DNA from: a virus
Direction: 5' to 3' (one strand)
DNA length: 39,420 bases
Virus record (IMG/VR): IMGVR_UViG_3300034820_000014
Location: 1 to 39,420 of that record
How positions within the stretch are numbered: position 1 is the stretch's first letter; the number at the start of each line of letters is the position of its first letter. Below are positions 16,426 to 25,362 of this stretch, in pieces. The notes beneath the pieces are model-generated. The model made no database searches. It worked only from the letters and a program-made list of their open reading frames with translations, and was not told where the DNA came from. The translations under genes were made by a program, and so were the position numbers.

Positions 16426-17046
16426 CTACGAGGTGGCGAATGGAGTACTTGGTGTACCACCAGCGATCGTCATACCGGTGACATTCCACTGTAGGGTTGT
16501 CGTGCAGACAAAACGTAGATAGCTTCCAATTATTCCGCCCGTAGCATTCGTGCTCGCTGCAGCTTGGGTAACAGCAATGTGGTTGGTACCGTTGCCAACC
16601 CAGGATTTGTTAGCCGTGTTATCCACATTACCTAGGATCGCACCAGCGAGTAAGGTCGTGCCCGCGTCAGTGATCACCTTATAGCTGTTGGTAGTGACAG
16701 TAGTGGTGGCAACAAAGACAAACTCTAGCCCAACCGCAGGGGCGGGGAGGGTGTACACAATACCAGCTGCACGGTCGAATAAGCAGACCGAACCACTCTG
16801 TGCCGCTGTCAAAGTTACCGTAGCCCCTTGCCCAGATACGACGTTTGGCACGCGGCCACCAGTGAACACCGGGGAGGCAGTAAAGGTTGCCACACCCGTA
16901 AAGGTGCTAGCACCTGTGACGGCCAAAGTACCACCAACCGAAAGAGTGGCTGCCGTACCGTTAAGAGTAACTGGAAGCCGGGTGTAAATACCCCGGGCGT
17001 CCTTCACGGCGGGTACATAGTTCTCAATAGGTAAGTTTGTAGCCAT
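16426..17046 (-). CDS. beta-rich virion protein (decoration or fibre type), 206 aa
   Basis: The central Thr/Val/Ala beta repeats (TLAVTGASTFTGVATF) resemble those of phage decoration and fibre proteins. It follows the capsid gene group, overlaps the previous gene by one base, and ends at an intrinsic terminator. The exact position in the particle is unknown. Confidence 0.55.
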   Translation of the reverse strand: MATNLPIENYVPAVKDARGIYTRLPVTLNGTAATLSVGGTLAVTGASTFTGVATFTASPVFTGGRVPNVVSGQGATVTLTAAQSGSVCLFDRAAGIVYTLPAPAVGLEFVFVATTTVTTNSYKVITDAGTTLLAGAILGNVDNTANKSWVGNGTNHIAVTQAAASTNATGGIIGSYLRFVCTTTLQWNVTGMTIAGGTPSTPFATS

Positions 17047-17273
17047 TACAACAACCCACTACTTTGCTTTTTCTCTTCAAGAGCTCTCTTGGCCTCATCT
17101 AGTTCGGCTTGAGCCGCGCCTAATTTAGCCTTAGCCTCTTCGACAGCGCCGTAATAGGCGTTGATATGAACGGTACCTGGGACATGAACATATTCGGGCG
17201 ATTTTTGTGGCACGACTTTAGGTTCTGGGGTCTCAATCGACGCATCGGTGACTTCGATTTTCTCTTTAGCCAT
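17046..17273 (-). CDS. small head-region protein, 75 aa
   Basis: An acidic N-terminus, a short middle segment (EYVHVPGTVHINAYYG) and a C-terminal coiled coil of about 30 residues. AGGAG precedes the ATG. It lies between two capsid-associated genes; no family is recognised. Confidence 0.6.
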   Translation of the reverse strand: MAKEKIEVTDASIETPEPKVVPQKSPEYVHVPGTVHINAYYGAVEEAKAKLGAAQAELDEAKRALEEKKQSSGLL

Positions 17274-17282
17274 TTTGGACTC

Positions 17283-18020
17283 CTAGTTTAAGCTCAAGTT
17301 TACTAGTTGGTACTGACCAGATACGCCAAGTTGCATTGCTACACCGTAAGTAGGCAAGGTAGCGACTTTCAGCGAGCCAGAACCCGCGACACCGCTTGCT
17401 GCTTGTGAGACTTCTTCACCCAGGGTGTATACTGTGGCGTCAGAAAGTAGAGGCGCTGGGCCGCCGATTTGGAACCAACCATAGTTGCTGATTGGGAGGC
17501 TCGAGCCGGTAAACACACCGATAGGAGCTGCACCAGCGGTAGCTGCAGATGGAGTCAATACAATGCCGCTATAGAGGGCTGGGGCGAGGCTTACTTTGGT
17601 AGTGGTCGTGATCGCCGTTTGGATAGGCTCTACAAGTTGGACGGTTAAGTTACCCGTAGTTGTAGCCTGGGCTGGGTTACCCTTAATCAGGTAGCCGATA
17701 CCAAGCCCAGTAGAAGTGACGTTCCCCCACAACATACCACCAGCGTACTGGTCGAGAGTTGCGGCAGTACCACCAAGGGTAACTGTTACCTGAGTGTCAC
17801 CCACAGCTGCGGCAGTCGCCACAACAAGGTTAACGTGGTTGGCGACAACGTTTGCTCCGTCGTTCATTTTGCCTGGTGCGAGAGCTACGCCACCGTTTTT
17901 ACCGTAGCGGAAGGTGCGGCCGTCGTCTGTTTGTGCTTGTTGGCCAAGGGCGGCTGCGCCTTGAGTTGAACTGACCGTACGGGCGTCCTGGTCAAAGATT
18001 TGCATTCGTGCTGCTAACAT
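17283..18020 (-). CDS. capsid decoration-type protein, 245 aa
   Basis: An N-terminal segment with DDGRTFRYGKNGG and APGK is followed by an Ala/Thr/Gly/Val-rich beta domain. In many phages a protein of this size and composition directly downstream of the major capsid gene decorates the capsid. A strong ribosome site (AAGGAG) precedes the start. A head-completion protein is the alternative. Confidence 0.6.
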   Translation of the reverse strand: MLAARMQIFDQDARTVSSTQGAAALGQQAQTDDGRTFRYGKNGGVALAPGKMNDGANVVANHVNLVVATAAAVGDTQVTVTLGGTAATLDQYAGGMLWGNVTSTGLGIGYLIKGNPAQATTTGNLTVQLVEPIQTAITTTTKVSLAPALYSGIVLTPSAATAGAAPIGVFTGSSLPISNYGWFQIGGPAPLLSDATVYTLGEEVSQAASGVAGSGSLKVATLPTYGVAMQLGVSGQYQLVNLSLN

Positions 18021-18042
18021 ATCTGTATCTCCTTAATTCTTA

Positions 18043-19116
18043 TTAAGTGGTTGTGATGTTACTGATAAGGAAGTTGCGGTTCGGGTTTTCGCAGTAGAAC
18101 TGGCCATACATAACGAAGATACCGACTTCTGACAACTGGTTAACAGGCATCATTGGTTTGCGGAACTGGAAGGCACTGACTTTGTAGTTGTCGTAAGCAC
18201 CAGTAGTGACGCTTTCGGTAGTAGCTACAATGTCCAAACCTACTAATGGAAGTGATCGGAAGTAGAACCAATTTTCGTTAAGACCAAACAATTTGCCTGT
18301 CGGGCTTTTCTGGTCGCGTACAAATGGCTTACCACGGTAGCTTACAGAGGTTGCACCGGCGTTTAGGTTCTGTGCGTTGTTTTGTGATGGGCTTTGCTTA
18401 ACAGCCGTACCACCATTAATGAACTCACCACCCATCGCACCGTAAGTGGCGCGAGAAGTTGGCTCAAGCAGAGAGTCGTAAAGGCTCCACACTGTCTGGT
18501 TGCTCATGATAACGTTTGGCGTTTCGCTCATGTCACCAGAGATGGTCGCGCCGTCATCGGCGGAGGCCATAGTAGCGAGGTCAAGGACACCACCAGAAGC
18601 ACTTACCAAGAAACCGTTAATTGTTGGGTAAGTGGCGCGGATCAAACCTGCGTAACTAGAAGTCGAAGTACCATCGTCTACAATGACACCCAAACCGTCA
18701 AAGTCGTTGCCGGCACCCGTACCGTAAAAGATGGTGCCCAAAGCAGTGATCATTGAGTTCTGTGCGTACTGGTAAGAAGCCTTGTAAAGGTCTACCACAC
18801 CGGCTGGAGTCGCGTTGATCGAACGCTCAACTACCGACACACCAACTGGCTGTGCGTAACCCGTAGGGTACCAGGTCATTTGCTGGGTATTAAAGTCAAT
18901 CGCAGTGTCAAAGGTTTCCGTACCCTTAAAGCTCTGGCCGAGGCTCGAGTTATTAGTAAAGATTGGACTCTGGAAGCTGCGGCCATTCCATCGTTCTGGG
19001 CGGCTTACAACTCGTTTCATAATTTCGCTCGAACGGTTAACAGTATCTACAACCTTGCTGTTGATATCTTCAAGGGTAATGTTATTAACGCGGTCGTTTT
19101 GTGCAGTTGCTGACAT
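18043..19116 (-). CDS. major capsid protein (HK97-fold expected), 357 aa
   Basis: It forms the icosahedral shell. Length, position after the scaffold, and the strong ribosome site AAAGGAG behind a dedicated leader (E4) all fit the most highly expressed virion gene. Features expected of the fold are visible: a helical N-arm (NSKVVDTVNRSSEIMKR), an E-loop-like segment (TFDTAIDFNTQQMTWYP), a long spine helix (LYKASYQYAQNSMITAL) and PNVIMSNQTVWSLYDSL in the A/P-domain region. No protease gene is adjacent. Confidence 0.85.
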   Translation of the reverse strand: MSATAQNDRVNNITLEDINSKVVDTVNRSSEIMKRVVSRPERWNGRSFQSPIFTNNSSLGQSFKGTETFDTAIDFNTQQMTWYPTGYAQPVGVSVVERSINATPAGVVDLYKASYQYAQNSMITALGTIFYGTGAGNDFDGLGVIVDDGTSTSSYAGLIRATYPTINGFLVSASGGVLDLATMASADDGATISGDMSETPNVIMSNQTVWSLYDSLLEPTSRATYGAMGGEFINGGTAVKQSPSQNNAQNLNAGATSVSYRGKPFVRDQKSPTGKLFGLNENWFYFRSLPLVGLDIVATTESVTTGAYDNYKVSAFQFRKPMMPVNQLSEVGIFVMYGQFYCENPNRNFLISNITTT

Positions 19117-19146
19117 GTCTCTCCTTTATAGGGGACTGTCAAAAAG

Positions 19147-19214
19147 AAAAATCCCCAACATTTGTTGGGGAAATCCGCTTCCTACATTTTGTACTAGCTA
19201 AAGTAAAAAGTCAA
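19147..19214 (-). promoter_or_regulatory. late leader E4 of the major capsid gene
   Basis: -35 TTGACT (19209-19214), 17-base spacer, -10 CAAAAT (19186-19191). It is followed by GTAGGAAGCGGATTTCCCC and a perfect 8-bp hairpin (CCCCAACA/TGTTGGGG, 19153-19170) with a U5 run. The ribosome site is about 35 bases further on, so here the hairpin acts on transcription rather than by covering the start. Confidence 0.7.
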
Positions 19215-20096
19215 CTACCAGCCAGAATTAATATCCCTTAACGAGCCGCCACGCCCTACAGCAATGCCTTTAGGCGCAGGACTACTGACTGGTGCGGGGG
19301 AGCTACCCGCTACACGTGCACCGGCCTCCTTACGAGCTTCACCTGCCTGTTTCTTCACATCTTTAGCTTTGTTGTCCCGTTTTTCGAGAGTCATTGCATT
19401 AAATGCATCAATAACTGAAACCTGGGATTTGAGACCGTGTTTCTTACGATCGTCGTTTTCCTTGCGCATATAACTCAAAAGCTCAAGATGCTCTTTAACG
19501 CCCGGCTGCTTAGCAACCTCGGGATCACTCCAGTTTGCATTCTCATACTTCTTTTCTACCTTAGGAAGCTTGCCTTTGCCAACCAGATAGTTTATCTCGG
19601 CTGCAATGTTGGCGATCTGCTCGTTCCTAGCCTCTAAAGTTCCAGCTTGTTCTTCATAAGCGTCTTTCTTCTTCTTCCACTCAGCCTCGTCACGCTCCAA
19701 GCTAGTTTCCATTTTGGTAGCCAAACGCTGGGCTTTAAGTAGCGCCCCAGAAGAACCAAAGTTTGCATCATCATCCAAAAGTTTGTCGAAGTCTTCGGCC
19801 GATTTGATCTTAACTGTCTTAGGCTTCTTACTTTCATCATCGTAGACAACAACATCAAACGAGTAATCATTGGGCTTAAACTCACCTGGGTCTTCCACCG
19901 TTACAACAGGGGTAGGTTGTTCGTATTCTGGTTCTTCTGGGGTTTCTTCGGTATCTTCAACTTTTTCTTCCACCTCTTCGGTTCGCTGTTCATTCCCTTG
20001 CTCATCCGTTACACCCGGTTCAACAATTCGGGTCTGATTGCCCCAGTCTGCGACTTCTTCGTTTACTATTGGTGTGCCTTTTGTTTCTTCGTTCAT
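19215..20096 (-). CDS. capsid scaffolding protein, 293 aa
   Basis: It guides capsid assembly and is absent from the mature head. The sequence shows the usual plan: an acidic disordered N-terminus (residues about 15-70, Glu-rich), a central charged coiled coil (residues about 105-170) and a basic C-terminus (KAKDVKKQAGEARKEAGARV) that would contact the capsid protein. The ATG at 20096 is preceded by GAGGGA; the TTG four codons earlier is less likely. It lies between portal and capsid genes, as expected. Confidence 0.85.
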   Translation of the reverse strand: MNEETKGTPIVNEEVADWGNQTRIVEPGVTDEQGNEQRTEEVEEKVEDTEETPEEPEYEQPTPVVTVEDPGEFKPNDYSFDVVVYDDESKKPKTVKIKSAEDFDKLLDDDANFGSSGALLKAQRLATKMETSLERDEAEWKKKKDAYEEQAGTLEARNEQIANIAAEINYLVGKGKLPKVEKKYENANWSDPEVAKQPGVKEHLELLSYMRKENDDRKKHGLKSQVSVIDAFNAMTLEKRDNKAKDVKKQAGEARKEAGARVAGSSPAPVSSPAPKGIAVGRGGSLRDINSGW

Positions 20097-20108
20097 ATTA
20101 TCCCTCAA

Positions 20109-22223
20109 TTATTGTGTTGGTACTGGTGGAGTTGCGGGGGTTACGCCCGTGTCAACTGGTGGTGCCCCCTGCGGGCTACCTGGAACTGGCGGCAAACCAT
20201 TCGTAGATTCGCCAGGGGCTGCTCCCATTGGCGGTTGTGGAGGAGGAGTTGGGATCATCTCGGCTGCGTCTAACGTAAGTTCCTGTAGGTTAGCACTATC
20301 ATTGGCCACCTGCTGCACGGCCATCAGGAAAGCGAGTATACGCTGCGCGTTCTCTGGGTCGCCATCTGGGTTTTGTTCAGTCTTCTCACCCTGCATCTTA
20401 CTAAAGCGATTGGAGCTTACAAACTTATTAAAGTAATTCAGATAGTCTTCATCATACTCATCCCGCTCATCCGGGACTTTGCCCATCTTAAGCAGCATAA
20501 TGTCTGATTCAGCCTCAGTATTAATCTGTGAGAGTTCAATAGATTTTGTATAACCCGCTGGGTCAAGTTGCGATTTCATAAACCTTTCAGCCCTAATCTC
20601 AGGGTTAGGTAATCCAAGATCTTCCATAGCGGTGCGGTAGTCAATCTTATTCTGTTTAAGAAGCTCGAGGGCGATAGATCGGATCTGTTGTTTATCCACT
20701 GGAAGTGTTGAATCAACCTGTACGCCAACTTTTACGTTAGTGTCCAAAGTCTCACCGTTGAGCATGATAAACTCATACTTCCCATCAGCCCCTTTACACT
20801 GGAACCAATAATCATCTGTGTAGTAAACCCGCATCGTCTGTAGGAGAACTTTGTAGTACTCCTCCATCCCTGACGAGATAGCCTTTACAAGGTCGTCCTG
20901 TAACATTCCCGCCTGCTGCTTAACCATCAAATCCCTGCCGAGTGTGTCCTGACCTTGGGGTTGCGCCCCTCTAAACTGGGCGGGTGTACCCATCATCACG
21001 TCAATCTCACCACGAGAGTCAAGTAAGGTGTTATACACATAGGCTGGAAGCTCGGCGGAGGCAACATTCACCAAAGATTTGGACACGTCATCAGCGTCAG
21101 CTAAAGCAATAGTCTTTGCACCTTTATTCACCAGCTTATACGCATCCTCCGCACTAAAGGACTTCTTAGAGGCTACCCAACGTCCATTCACGTAGTCAGC
21201 GTTCTCCCAAATCTGCCTGCCGCGTCTGTTAAGCATCTCCTGCATTGGCTTAGCTTGTTCAAACAAACATGTTTCATCAATAAAGGAGTGGCCTAAGTTC
21301 AAATAGTTGAACGCAATAAAAGGCTTCGGAGGTCGGGACATGACATTCGCAATCTTGTCCTTTTTATCATCACCGGTGTACACCCAGTTAGGGTTGGGCA
21401 TCTTATCCAAAATTAAGTTGTGATCGGGCACAAACCACGCTACTCCCTCTTTAGGGGCGTTCTTGTCCATGTAGGTGAACCATGCCTCAAAGTAAGTAAC
21501 AAAGCGTGACATCTGCGTGAATCTACCCTGTTTGATCGAATAGGCGACTTTAATATCATTGGTTTTTTTAGGGAATCTTGAAATTAACTCATCAACAGTA
21601 CACCTTACTCGGTGGTAAATAACATTTGGGTTACCAAGATATGGAGCATTCCGGTCAATAATTATATCCTCAGGGTTGCAGACCTCCGTCACTACATCCC
21701 CAAACATCCCTGCATTTGGATCCCAGCGTAATTTTAAGTATCCACGCTTCCTCGTAATAAGGTTGAGCACAGCTGCACGTGTTTTAGAATCTACCTTCTC
21801 ATCTGCGGCGTGTTGAAAGAGAGCGCTCTGTAAGTCTCTCGCACCCTTTAAGTAAATTTTATCACCCTTACTTGGTGTGACTTCAGGAACAGCTAACTGT
21901 CCAGTAGCATAGCTTAGAATAGCCCGCACAGAGGCAAACATACGGTTGTCTACATATTTGGCGTCGTTGATTAAGAACTCAACGTCATTCAGCTGATCAC
22001 CTAAAAGAAAATTAACATTGTCCTTGTCAGTCTTATCCAGCATCCAAGGTTTCTGGTTCCAATAAGCTACGTTCTCGTTAAGGGAATCAATGAGCATCTT
22101 CTGTAGCCGGTCATCCGACATAGAGAGATTAAAAAGCTCGTACTGTTCATCAGGTAAGTACGTCTCGCTGAAGAGTGGTTCGTAAGCGCTCTGGCTTGTG
22201 GAGTATGGGTTGTTCCCGTGCAT
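20109..22223 (-). CDS. portal protein (P22-like size), 704 aa
   Basis: It forms the dodecameric DNA channel at the head vertex. Large size, position between terminase and scaffold, and segments typical of podoviral portals support this: LRWDPNAGMFGDVVTEVCNPEDIIID, a central TFIDETCLFEQ-like helix region (FIDETCLFEQAKPMQEMLNR) and MGTPAQFRGAQPQG. The C-terminal 50 residues are Pro/Gly-rich. ATG at 22223 follows an in-frame TTG. No good ribosome site is visible nearby; AAGAGGA lies too far upstream. Confidence 0.85.
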   Translation of the reverse strand: MHGNNPYSTSQSAYEPLFSETYLPDEQYELFNLSMSDDRLQKMLIDSLNENVAYWNQKPWMLDKTDKDNVNFLLGDQLNDVEFLINDAKYVDNRMFASVRAILSYATGQLAVPEVTPSKGDKIYLKGARDLQSALFQHAADEKVDSKTRAAVLNLITRKRGYLKLRWDPNAGMFGDVVTEVCNPEDIIIDRNAPYLGNPNVIYHRVRCTVDELISRFPKKTNDIKVAYSIKQGRFTQMSRFVTYFEAWFTYMDKNAPKEGVAWFVPDHNLILDKMPNPNWVYTGDDKKDKIANVMSRPPKPFIAFNYLNLGHSFIDETCLFEQAKPMQEMLNRRGRQIWENADYVNGRWVASKKSFSAEDAYKLVNKGAKTIALADADDVSKSLVNVASAELPAYVYNTLLDSRGEIDVMMGTPAQFRGAQPQGQDTLGRDLMVKQQAGMLQDDLVKAISSGMEEYYKVLLQTMRVYYTDDYWFQCKGADGKYEFIMLNGETLDTNVKVGVQVDSTLPVDKQQIRSIALELLKQNKIDYRTAMEDLGLPNPEIRAERFMKSQLDPAGYTKSIELSQINTEAESDIMLLKMGKVPDERDEYDEDYLNYFNKFVSSNRFSKMQGEKTEQNPDGDPENAQRILAFLMAVQQVANDSANLQELTLDAAEMIPTPPPQPPMGAAPGESTNGLPPVPGSPQGAPPVDTGVTPATPPVPTQ

Positions 22224-22261
22224 CAAAAAGAATCCGATGTGGGGAATGTCCTCTTACCAGC

Positions 22262-22267
22262 ATTCTA
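22262..22267 (-). promoter_or_regulatory. extended -10 promoter before portal
   Basis: TGTTAGAATGC on the minus strand; TAGAAT at 22262-22267 follows the terminator's U-run. It resembles TGTTATAATGC before TerS. Confidence 0.5.
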
Positions 22268-22278
22268 ACACCTACAAA

Positions 22279-22311
22279 CAAAAAGAGGTAGGCTTTTGTG
22301 TGCCTACCTCT
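22279..22311 (-). terminator. intrinsic terminator after the terminase unit
   Basis: A perfect 10-bp stem AGAGGTAGGC/GCCTACCTCT with an 8-base loop is followed on the minus strand by U5GU3. Confidence 0.85.
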
Positions 22312-22321
22312 GATATAAATA

Positions 22322-22621
22322 CTATCGTGGTTCAATCGGATAAGTAATAACTGCACCTGATTCTTGCATTACAGTTATTCTAAACGGTATTCTCGTAGCC
22401 TTTGAGAGATCACTCACTAAGCTTTCTAGCTCAAGCTCGGATAACTCACAACCAAGGCTAGAAGTCTTTATAAAGCCTGAGTAATAACCAAAGCCTCGTT
22501 CATCTACGTGGTTTTCAACTACACTACAATGTGCGTTAAATGCATCAGTGACAGCAGGAATATATGCTGGATCATCTCCTGAGTAGAAAAAGTCTGTTAC
22601 GAATGTGTTTCTAAAGCTCAT
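22322..22621 (-). CDS. hypothetical protein, 99 aa
   Basis: A small soluble alpha/beta protein with no recognised domain; AFNAHCSVVENHVDERGFGYYSG and a C-terminal strand RITVMQESGAVITYPI are visible. Its ATG overlaps the stop of 22618-22821 (ATGA), and it is the last gene before the terminator. Confidence 0.65.
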   Translation of the reverse strand: MSFRNTFVTDFFYSGDDPAYIPAVTDAFNAHCSVVENHVDERGFGYYSGFIKTSSLGCELSELELESLVSDLSKATRIPFRITVMQESGAVITYPIEPR

Positions 22622-22821
22622 TTATTACCCATGGACAAATTATTCATGAGATACATAGTCCCAGGAGGGGGTGGCACTAGAAATGATACATCGCCAGATT
22701 TATAGATTTGTTCCACAATCTCTTTACAGAGTGTGACTGAGCCATCAGCGTGCCATTCAATAGCGATTGGCCGACCTTCAAAGCTTTTCGCTTTATATCC
22801 GTCTGGTCTCTTATCAGTCAT
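22618..22821 (-). CDS. hypothetical protein, 67 aa
   Basis: Small soluble protein containing a beta hairpin (GRPIAIEWHADGSVTLCKE) and a Pro4 turn. It is coupled at both ends to its neighbours. No family recognised. Confidence 0.65.
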   Translation of the reverse strand: MTDKRPDGYKAKSFEGRPIAIEWHADGSVTLCKEIVEQIYKSGDVSFLVPPPPGTMYLMNNLSMGNK

Positions 22822-22999
22822 ATGCTTTCACGCTTTCTATCAATAATTTAACCGTCTCATCCATAAGATCATGCAGCTTTCCCTCTTCCTCATTGGTCAT
22901 ACTCGAGCGAATAAAACCATGTCGTTCCAGCTGTTCCATGAAGACGGACAGATCATGCCAAAAGTCCTTATCCAGTTCCTTCAAGACTTCGGTGTTCAT
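22814..22999 (-). CDS. small helical protein, 61 aa
   Basis: Acidic, all-helical protein (FWHDLSVFMEQLERHG, EEEGKLHDLMDETVKLL). It overlaps the next gene by eight bases. The ribosome site is weak. Unknown function within the terminase operon. Confidence 0.6.
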   Translation of the reverse strand: MNTEVLKELDKDFWHDLSVFMEQLERHGFIRSSMTNEEEGKLHDLMDETVKLLIESVKAYD

Positions 23000-23007
23000 T
23001 ATCTCTA

Positions 23008-23286
23008 TTATACCACCTTCGGCTTTCTAGGCGCAGCTTCACCTAAATTAAAGTAATACCAATAATTACACCGTCCCACACCATAAGGGCTTCTGCCATC
23101 ACACCGTGTCCCCACCAAACCCTTGTCTAGGTTAGTCATATCAATAAGATCAGTCATCCCCACAGCCTCCACGTTACTCAGTTCACACACTTTCATCTGG
23201 CAATGTGGGCAGTGCCATGTCCAGTATTTAGGCCGGTCAGTCCGTACGAGGTTAACAAGTATTCGATACCTTTGGTCAGTCTCCAT
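23008..23286 (-). CDS. zinc-ribbon-like protein, 92 aa
   Basis: The motif HCPHCQMKVC near residue 25 and a later TRCDG/RCNYW pair give a CxxC...C...C set that could bind one metal. It overlaps the 3' end of TerL by 11 bases. Possibly a terminase accessory or DNA-contact protein. Confidence 0.65.
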   Translation of the reverse strand: METDQRYRILVNLVRTDRPKYWTWHCPHCQMKVCELSNVEAVGMTDLIDMTNLDKGLVGTRCDGRSPYGVGRCNYWYYFNLGEAAPRKPKVV

Positions 23287-24892
23287 AATTCATCCTCTCA
23301 AATGTTTCCTCCACGGCTTTGTTTAAAGTTGTTCTCACCCCCAATTCAGTAGCGGTGTCAGTCATCGATGCTTGGCTCGAGTTAACCGTTGGTTCAATCA
23401 ACTGCGAAACCCCGCCCATCACCCTGCTTAACCCAATCCTTGCGTATGCTGTTGCGAAACTGTAGTCACTTAGCTGCCCCTCCTTTTTTAACCATTCACT
23501 CTTAATTCTTCCGTCCTCCTTCTCAACAGTTGTTCGGTATATATTTGACCAATCTTTAATGTAGTCCTCAAGCGCGTATGGGGCTTCTCTGAACAATAAC
23601 TTGGCCTCAGCGATCTCAGTGGCCACTAAGTCAAGCAAACGCGTCCTATCGGCATATACGACCGAATCCTTCCACTGCACAATTTCCATACCATCCATAG
23701 CTTTGAAGTAGCACATGTACCAGTTTGAATACTTACGAGCCATAATCTTCGGCATTGTTGAATAAGGATTAGGGTCACACACAACTACAGCGTCGTACAT
23801 AAGTTTAAGGTGTTCGATCTCTTCCCAGGACTTAGCTTTACCATGGGCGAACACACCTTGGGGCGTCATCATCACATAGATTTGTTCTGATACGTTCTGG
23901 TCTACACCAATAACAACGTTAATCCTAGAGATAGCGGATGGAGCATTTGCTCGTAAGATCGTCTCACGGTTAACCACCATATCCGATGGAGTGTAAGCTT
24001 TCCCGAGTACAAAGTTGTGAAAGAAGTCCACAGACGACTCCTCTTTCTGCTCCAATATCCGCTTAGCTGTAACCCAAGGTGCCATCATCTGTGAGAACCA
24101 ATAACCGTGTCTCGCGTGCCCAGGTTTCTTAGCAATCCACTCACCATTTCTACGGTCTGAATCAGTTATCTCACCACCGCACTTACCACATGCATATATC
24201 TTTTTCTTTGTATCAACATAATGTGAGGGTAGCCACGATTCGTTTGCTACAGGCGGTTCTTTCTCAAACTCCATATAAGATCTGTGCTTACAACTATGGC
24301 ACTCGACAAACCAGTGTCTTTGATCCGAGTCTTGATAGAGTGCGTCCACGCCAAACCCAATGGCGGAGGGGTTAGAAAACCTCCAGCGCCAACCATAGAT
24401 AGAAGCCTGGAGGCGTGAGTCATAGGTGTTAAGCACATTCATATCCATACACCTGTCATATTCGTCAATCACTAAAAGATCAGCAGACGTGCTAATAGCC
24501 TCTCTCTGGCTCGCAGATCCTTTGTAGTGTACAAATCTATCACCCACCTGCTTGAGTGTTACAGAGTCCTTATTGACTGCTTTAGCAAGTGGATCATTAG
24601 AAGCAATGAGTGGGTCAACCTTCGGGTTTACAAACCCTTTTACGATATCTTGTGTAGGTAGTACGTATATCGTATTCATCAATTTGTATTTGGCGAGCCA
24701 AAAAGACTTTAAGATTGCTAAAACAGAAAAACCGATCTGTGCCGATTTCTTCACCACGATATCCGGGTGCATATCATCAAAAGGCTCGATTAAGAACCTA
24801 TGGTTACTAAACTCTATGGGTTGTTGGTTTTCGTTGACTAGACTATTTCCTACTATCCACGCAGTCGGGGAGATAGCATCAATCTCACTCAC
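23276..24892 (-). CDS. terL: terminase large subunit, GpA type, 538 aa
   Basis: It packages DNA with an ATPase motor and cuts it with a nuclease domain. The adenine-contact and Walker A region is at residues 46-56 (VVKKSAQIGFS) and Walker B at 139-145 (LLVIDEY). Two CxxC pairs (residues 198/201 and 235/238) form the zinc insert typical of GpA-like terminases. The C-terminal nuclease shows acidic strand ends GVDQN (D331) and VVCDPN (D373). The start is GTG at 24892, overlapping the TerS stop by eight bases. Length is slightly below lambda GpA (about 640). Confidence 0.9.
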   Translation of the reverse strand: MSEIDAISPTAWIVGNSLVNENQQPIEFSNHRFLIEPFDDMHPDIVVKKSAQIGFSVLAILKSFWLAKYKLMNTIYVLPTQDIVKGFVNPKVDPLIASNDPLAKAVNKDSVTLKQVGDRFVHYKGSASQREAISTSADLLVIDEYDRCMDMNVLNTYDSRLQASIYGWRWRFSNPSAIGFGVDALYQDSDQRHWFVECHSCKHRSYMEFEKEPPVANESWLPSHYVDTKKKIYACGKCGGEITDSDRRNGEWIAKKPGHARHGYWFSQMMAPWVTAKRILEQKEESSVDFFHNFVLGKAYTPSDMVVNRETILRANAPSAISRINVVIGVDQNVSEQIYVMMTPQGVFAHGKAKSWEEIEHLKLMYDAVVVCDPNPYSTMPKIMARKYSNWYMCYFKAMDGMEIVQWKDSVVYADRTRLLDLVATEIAEAKLLFREAPYALEDYIKDWSNIYRTTVEKEDGRIKSEWLKKEGQLSDYSFATAYARIGLSRVMGGVSQLIEPTVNSSQASMTDTATELGVRTTLNKAVEETFERMNYGD

Positions 24893-25274
24893 GTGTTTGG
24901 CTCTTTAAGTATTCAGTCCATTTATCAACAATCTCAGGATTAGTAGGAGTTATCGGATTTTCAGGGTCATTACTCAGTTGTAGCTTCTGACCATATCCAT
25001 ACTTGGCTAACCATTCTCTAGATTCCTTCTCGCCCTGTGCGGCACGTATAGTGGCTACGCGTACGATAGCTTTTATCGGGGCACCTTTGTGTTCTTTAAA
25101 ACCATCACGAAGATCAGGAAGGAGCATAGAGAATTCAGGGTCATTAAGCATCTCCTGAATATGCGTTGAAAGATGTTTATACCCTTTTGGGGCACCATTA
25201 GGATTGCCCGATTCACCAGGTTTAAATTGAGTATTCGCCCCTACTAATGGATCAGTGTGTTTACCAAAAGCCAT
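24885..25274 (-). CDS. terminase small subunit candidate, 129 aa
   Basis: It would recognise the packaging site and feed DNA to TerL. The N-terminus has the FKPGESGNPNGAPKG signature found in small DUF5681-type proteins next to terminases. The rest is helical. Position immediately before TerL with overlapping stop and start supports the role. It has its own extended -10 promoter. Confidence 0.75.
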   Translation of the reverse strand: MAFGKHTDPLVGANTQFKPGESGNPNGAPKGYKHLSTHIQEMLNDPEFSMLLPDLRDGFKEHKGAPIKAIVRVATIRAAQGEKESREWLAKYGYGQKLQLSNDPENPITPTNPEIVDKWTEYLKSQTRE

Positions 25275-25312
25275 GCCTGTTAAATGCCTGCCTCTCTAGT
25301 TCAAGTGCCTGC

Positions 25313-25318
25313 ATTATA
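25313..25318 (-). promoter_or_regulatory. extended -10 promoter of the terminase operon
   Basis: TGTTATAATGC on the minus strand; TATAAT at 25313-25318, about 40 bases upstream of the TerS start. It directly follows a terminator. Confidence 0.65.
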
Positions 25319-25330
25319 ACACCATCCGAA

Positions 25331-25362
25331 CAAAAAACGAACACCCTAGCCTATGGGTTCGT
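25331..25362 (-). terminator. intrinsic terminator after the 36-aa gene
   Basis: ACGAACCC, an 8-base loop, GGGTGTTCGT (one bulge), then U6 on the minus strand. It touches the stop codon of 25362-25472, so that gene forms its own transcription unit. Confidence 0.75.
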
